32,140 nucleotides of DNA from Streptomyces sp. S3(2020). Its GTDB lineage: Bacteria; Actinomycetota; Actinomycetes; Streptomycetales; Streptomycetaceae. Made by a program: the position numbers and the translations under genes. Below the pieces are notes generated by a model. It was not told the origin of the DNA, searched no databases, and worked only from the letters and a program-made list of their open reading frames with translations. Position 1 is the first letter of the stretch; each line of letters begins with the position of its first letter. The DNA is taken from assembly GCF_013044505.1 (NCBI RefSeq), contig NZ_JABERD010000109.1, positions 1 through 32,140 on the forward strand. Reading direction: 5' to 3'. This document shows positions 29,880 to 32,140 of the stretch, piece after piece.

Positions 29880-31202
29880 ATGAATTCGCGATCCTCCGCC
29901 GGCCACCGCCTGCGGCGACGTTTCCTGAGACCCGTACCGGTCGCCCTCGCCGGGGTCCTGGTGGCAGGGGGCGTGGCGGTGGTGCCGATGCTGGCGAGCG
30001 GTGCGTCGGCCGCCGCGTGCAGCGTGTCCTACAAGGTCGCATCGCAGTGGGGCGACGGCTTCCAGGGCGTGGTCGCCGTCACCAACAACAGGAGCACGGC
30101 GCTGAGCGGCTGGAAGCTCGCGTTCACCTTCGGCGCGGGTCAGAAGGTCTCGCGGGGCTGGAACGCCGAGTGGAAGCAGTCGGGGAAGAAGGTGACCGTC
30201 ACCAACACCGCCTCGAACGACGAGTTGGCGGCAGGCGCCGCGGTGAGCACCGGCTTCCTGGCGTCCTGGTCGGGGAGCAACCCCGCGCCCAAGTCCTTCA
30301 AGCTGAACGGCAGGACGTGCGACGTGGTCGGCGCCGCGACCCCCAGCGCGTCCGCCGACGTGACGCCGACGTTCAGCGAGTCCACGAGCCCCACACCCAC
30401 CCCGACCGCGACCGCGAGCACCTCCCTCACCCCGACGGTCGCCGCCGACGGGTGGAACCCCCCGGCCGACCTCGCTCAGCCGCTCGACGAGGTCTGGAAG
30501 CACGTCGAGTCGACGTACTCCGACCTGTACGGCTTCAAGAACTACGGCTGGGACCAGCTCATGGCCACCAAGGGCACGGTGAACTACTGCGTGCGCTGGG
30601 ACTCCGACAACCCGGTGACCGCCACCACCCGCGACAAGATCCACACCGCGCTCCGGACGCAGTTCAACAAGTGGATCCACGCCATGGTGGACGACGGCAA
30701 GGGCTACAGCTCCTTCCCCTACACCGACGTCAAGGTCGACGTCGTCGGATGGGCCGTCAAGAACCGCTCCACACTCCAGTGGTCCGACGACTCCGTGAAG
30801 GTCTACGCCGGGGTGCTCGACGACGCGGGTGCTCCCCAGTGCGCGCCCGACTGCGGCCGCTTCTTCCACCAGGACGGCGACTACTCCCGGTGCCCCGGCA
30901 AGGAGGCGGAGCACTACGACGAGTCGCTGTGGCTCACCAAGGGCTTCGAGGGCGGTGCCGGCGGGGACTGGGGGCAGCGGGTCGGCCAGGAGTACTTCAC
31001 CGGGGCCCTCGACCAGGAGAACATCCACATCTACCTGCACGAGGTGGGCCACACCTTCGGCCTGGACGACTTCTACGACTGGACGCCGACCGGTGTCTCC
31101 CGTTTCATCATGAACGCCGGCAGCGCCACCGAGATCACGACGTTCGACCAGTGGATGCTGCGGGACTTCTGGCGACACCTGAAGAGCCGCTACGGCTACT
31201 AG
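29880..31202 (+). CDS. Secreted zinc metalloprotease with N-terminal CBM2 module
   Basis: A 440-residue exported protein. The N-terminal signal (RRRFLRPVPVALAGVLVAGGVAVVPMLASGASAAA) is followed by a family 2 carbohydrate-binding module at about residues 42-145 (CSVSYKVASQWGDGFQGVVAVTNN ... SGWKLAFTF ... GWNAEW ... GRTC), with the usual terminal cysteines and exposed tryptophans. A Thr/Pro linker (SPTPTPTATAST) leads to a catalytic domain. Its HEVGHTFGLDD has H387, E388, H391 and D397, an HExxHxxGxxD zinc motif, followed by FIMNAG, which could be a metzincin-type Met-turn. ATG 29880 follows AGGAG by six bases. Substrate unknown; cellulose or chitin anchoring of a protease is inferred from the module. 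No cluster operator upstream. Confidence 0.88.
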   Translation: MNSRSSAGHRLRRRFLRPVPVALAGVLVAGGVAVVPMLASGASAAACSVSYKVASQWGDGFQGVVAVTNNRSTALSGWKLAFTFGAGQKVSRGWNAEWKQSGKKVTVTNTASNDELAAGAAVSTGFLASWSGSNPAPKSFKLNGRTCDVVGAATPSASADVTPTFSESTSPTPTPTATASTSLTPTVAADGWNPPADLAQPLDEVWKHVESTYSDLYGFKNYGWDQLMATKGTVNYCVRWDSDNPVTATTRDKIHTALRTQFNKWIHAMVDDGKGYSSFPYTDVKVDVVGWAVKNRSTLQWSDDSVKVYAGVLDDAGAPQCAPDCGRFFHQDGDYSRCPGKEAEHYDESLWLTKGFEGGAGGDWGQRVGQEYFTGALDQENIHIYLHEVGHTFGLDDFYDWTPTGVSRFIMNAGSATEITTFDQWMLRDFWRHLKSRYGY

Positions 31203-31226
31203 CGCGCGTATCGCAGGCAGGTGCCC

Positions 31227-31252
31227 CGGTCCCTGACATCTGTCAGGGACCG
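31227..31252. promoter_or_regulatory. Perfect 12-bp inverted repeat upstream of a small secreted protein
   Basis: CGGTCCCTGACA (31227-31238) and TGTCAGGGACCG (31241-31252) flank a 2-nt centre. It lies 25 nt after the protease stop and 76 nt before the next start. The minimal loop favours a protein-binding operator, but it could also terminate the protease transcript. Confidence 0.5.
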
Positions 31253-31327
31253 TAGGGGCAGGCGGCCCTCTACGTTGCTGTGCGCACGTGCTCCCGCCGG
31301 TCGTCACCCCCAGGAGGAACCGACCCC

Positions 31328-31750
31328 ATGCGTCCCCTGCGATCCCTTCTCGGTGCGGTCGCCGTCATGGCCCTGGTGCCGGCCTCCGTCCTCGCCTCCG
31401 GTCCGGCCCGGGCCGCGTCCTCCGCCACGTCCGCCGTCTCCCCGACGGTCTCCCCGGCCGCCCCCTCCCAACTGGTGCCCTCCGGCAGCCACATCACCTG
31501 CGACACGGGCTACTTCTGCGCCGGCGTCTGGGACCCCGCGGCCGACCAGTGGAGGGTCTTCTTCCTCTACACCTGCAACCGCTACCACCTGTCCAACTGG
31601 CACGGCACGGGCGAGGTCATGAACAGCCAGACCGACAACGCCCAGGCGACGACCTACGGCCAGAACGGCGACGTGATCGAGACCTTCCCGGTCAGCACGG
31701 ACGCACCCGACGTGGACTGGGAACCGGTCTGGTCGATCCGCAACTGCTGA
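31328..31750 (+). CDS. Small secreted protein of unknown function, possibly peptidase-inhibitor I36-like
   Basis: A 140-residue protein. The signal peptide (MRPLRSLLGAVAVMALVPASVLASGPARA, cut near residue 29) is followed by a short Ala/Ser/Pro region and a compact domain. That domain carries cysteines in CDTGYFCAGVWDP, YTCNRYHLSNWHG and the terminal RNC. Conserved-looking aromatic and Asn-rich turns (NSQTDNAQATTYGQNGD) are reminiscent of small secreted Streptomyces proteins annotated as I36-type inhibitors; that link is from memory and weak. The start is ATG 31328, with AGGAGG ten bases upstream. It follows the metalloprotease, which would suit an inhibitor role, but a promoter-like palindrome sits between them. 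Confidence 0.75.
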   Translation: MRPLRSLLGAVAVMALVPASVLASGPARAASSATSAVSPTVSPAAPSQLVPSGSHITCDTGYFCAGVWDPAADQWRVFFLYTCNRYHLSNWHGTGEVMNSQTDNAQATTYGQNGDVIETFPVSTDAPDVDWEPVWSIRNC

Positions 31751-31770
31751 CCGGACGTGAGACACGGTCC

Positions 31771-32140
31771 TCACGGCGTCCGGTCGTTCTCCGGCCCTGT
31801 GGTGCGTGCGGCGCGGGCGTAGCGGGCGGCGAGGGCCGCGCATGCCGTGGCCAGTTGGGGTGGGCCGATGACTTCGATCTCGGCGTCGAAGCGGCCGACG
31901 GCGGCGGCGAGTCCGGTCCATGACCAGGAGCCGAGGGTGAGTCGGCAGTGGTGGGGGCCCAGTTCCTCGACGATGCCGTCCTGGGCGAAGGGCGCGATGT
32001 CGGCGGCGGGGCGGTGGAGGACGACCTCGCCTTGGCAGGGCCAGTCGGCGCCGGCACCGTCGTTGCCGCGGAATCGGCCGGTGACGAAGGCGGAGACGCT
32101 GCCGCCGGGGAGTTCGCGCGGGGTGAAGCGGGGGCCGGTG
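31771..32140 (-). CDS. WYL-domain transcriptional regulator, C-terminal part (cut by window edge)
   Basis: The last 122 residues of a gene that enters from the right edge. The frame was read from the reverse complement: FTPRELPGGSVSAFVTGRF, then GEVVLHRPAADIAPF, and CRLTLGSWSWTGLAAAVGRFDAEIEVIGPPQL, followed by ACAALAARYARAAR. This is the WCX-type C-terminal extension found after WYL domains in YafY-like helix-turn-helix regulators. WYL proteins sense nucleic acids or small ligands. The DNA-binding and WYL domains are outside the window. It converges on the small secreted protein with a 20-bp gap. Confidence 0.8.
   Translation of the reverse strand, partial: TGPRFTPRELPGGSVSAFVTGRFRGNDGAGADWPCQGEVVLHRPAADIAPFAQDGIVEELGPHHCRLTLGSWSWTGLAAAVGRFDAEIEVIGPPQLATACAALAARYARAARTTGPENDRTP

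Noticed and set aside
28622..32140. Membership of the right-hand genes in the betaine regulon
   Set aside because: No copy of the tandem operator lies upstream of the CAP, protease or small secreted protein genes, and their functions are unrelated.

Overview
The window is high-GC actinobacterial DNA and is almost certainly from a Streptomyces or close relative. The evidence is the third-position G/C bias, frequent GTG and TTG starts, mycothiol-dependent formaldehyde detoxification, U-less hairpin terminators, and secreted proteins with Ser/Thr/Pro linkers and a family 2 carbohydrate-binding module. No rRNA, tRNA, CRISPR array, integrase or transposase was seen.

Positions 1-28362 form one catabolic super-cluster for choline and glycine betaine, with the one-carbon chemistry it needs. 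Running leftward (minus strand) from the dmg promoter is an operon of dimethylglycine oxidase, folD, soxB, a fused soxD-soxA and soxG (13286 to 4832). Another minus operon holds betB and a glycine-betaine-type ABC importer (ATPase, double permease, lipoprotein; 19018 to 13467). A third holds betA and metF (22720 to 20204). Two Rieske oxygenases (1537-2658 and 23669-24799) and two flavin ferredoxin reductases (258-1439 and 24930-26093), with one Rieske ferredoxin (26090-26452), look like a three-component glycine betaine demethylase system. glyA (cut by the left edge) follows the first reductase. Two purU genes and two IclR regulators lie on the plus strand. mscR and a metallo-beta-lactamase-fold hydrolase (28362 to 26648) would remove the formaldehyde released by the Rieske step.

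Inferred flow: choline -> betaine aldehyde (BetA) -> glycine betaine (BetB, or imported) -> dimethylglycine + formaldehyde (Rieske system) -> sarcosine (DMG oxidase) -> glycine (SoxBDAG) -> serine (GlyA). Methylene-THF from the last two demethylations goes to GlyA, MetF, or FolD and then PurU, which releases formate and frees THF.

The most notable signal is regulatory. Nine transcription units of this cluster share one promoter layout: TTGAC-N17/18-nAnnnT followed within 0-10 nt by two 17-bp palindromes (consensus GTTGCG-N5-CGCAAC) exactly 19 bp apart. betA has the operator pair without the TTGAC box. Both iclR genes carry the same palindrome across the start codon of an apparently leaderless message. 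This defines a regulon of at least twelve transcription units that probably answers to the IclR pair. A second oddity is the soxD-soxA fusion, whose linker is a hairpin-rich intergenic-type repeat.

Positions 28622-32140 are unrelated: a secreted CAP-domain protein, a CBM2 zinc metalloprotease, a small secreted two-to-four-cysteine protein and the C-terminal end of a WYL-type regulator. None of them carries the cluster operator.
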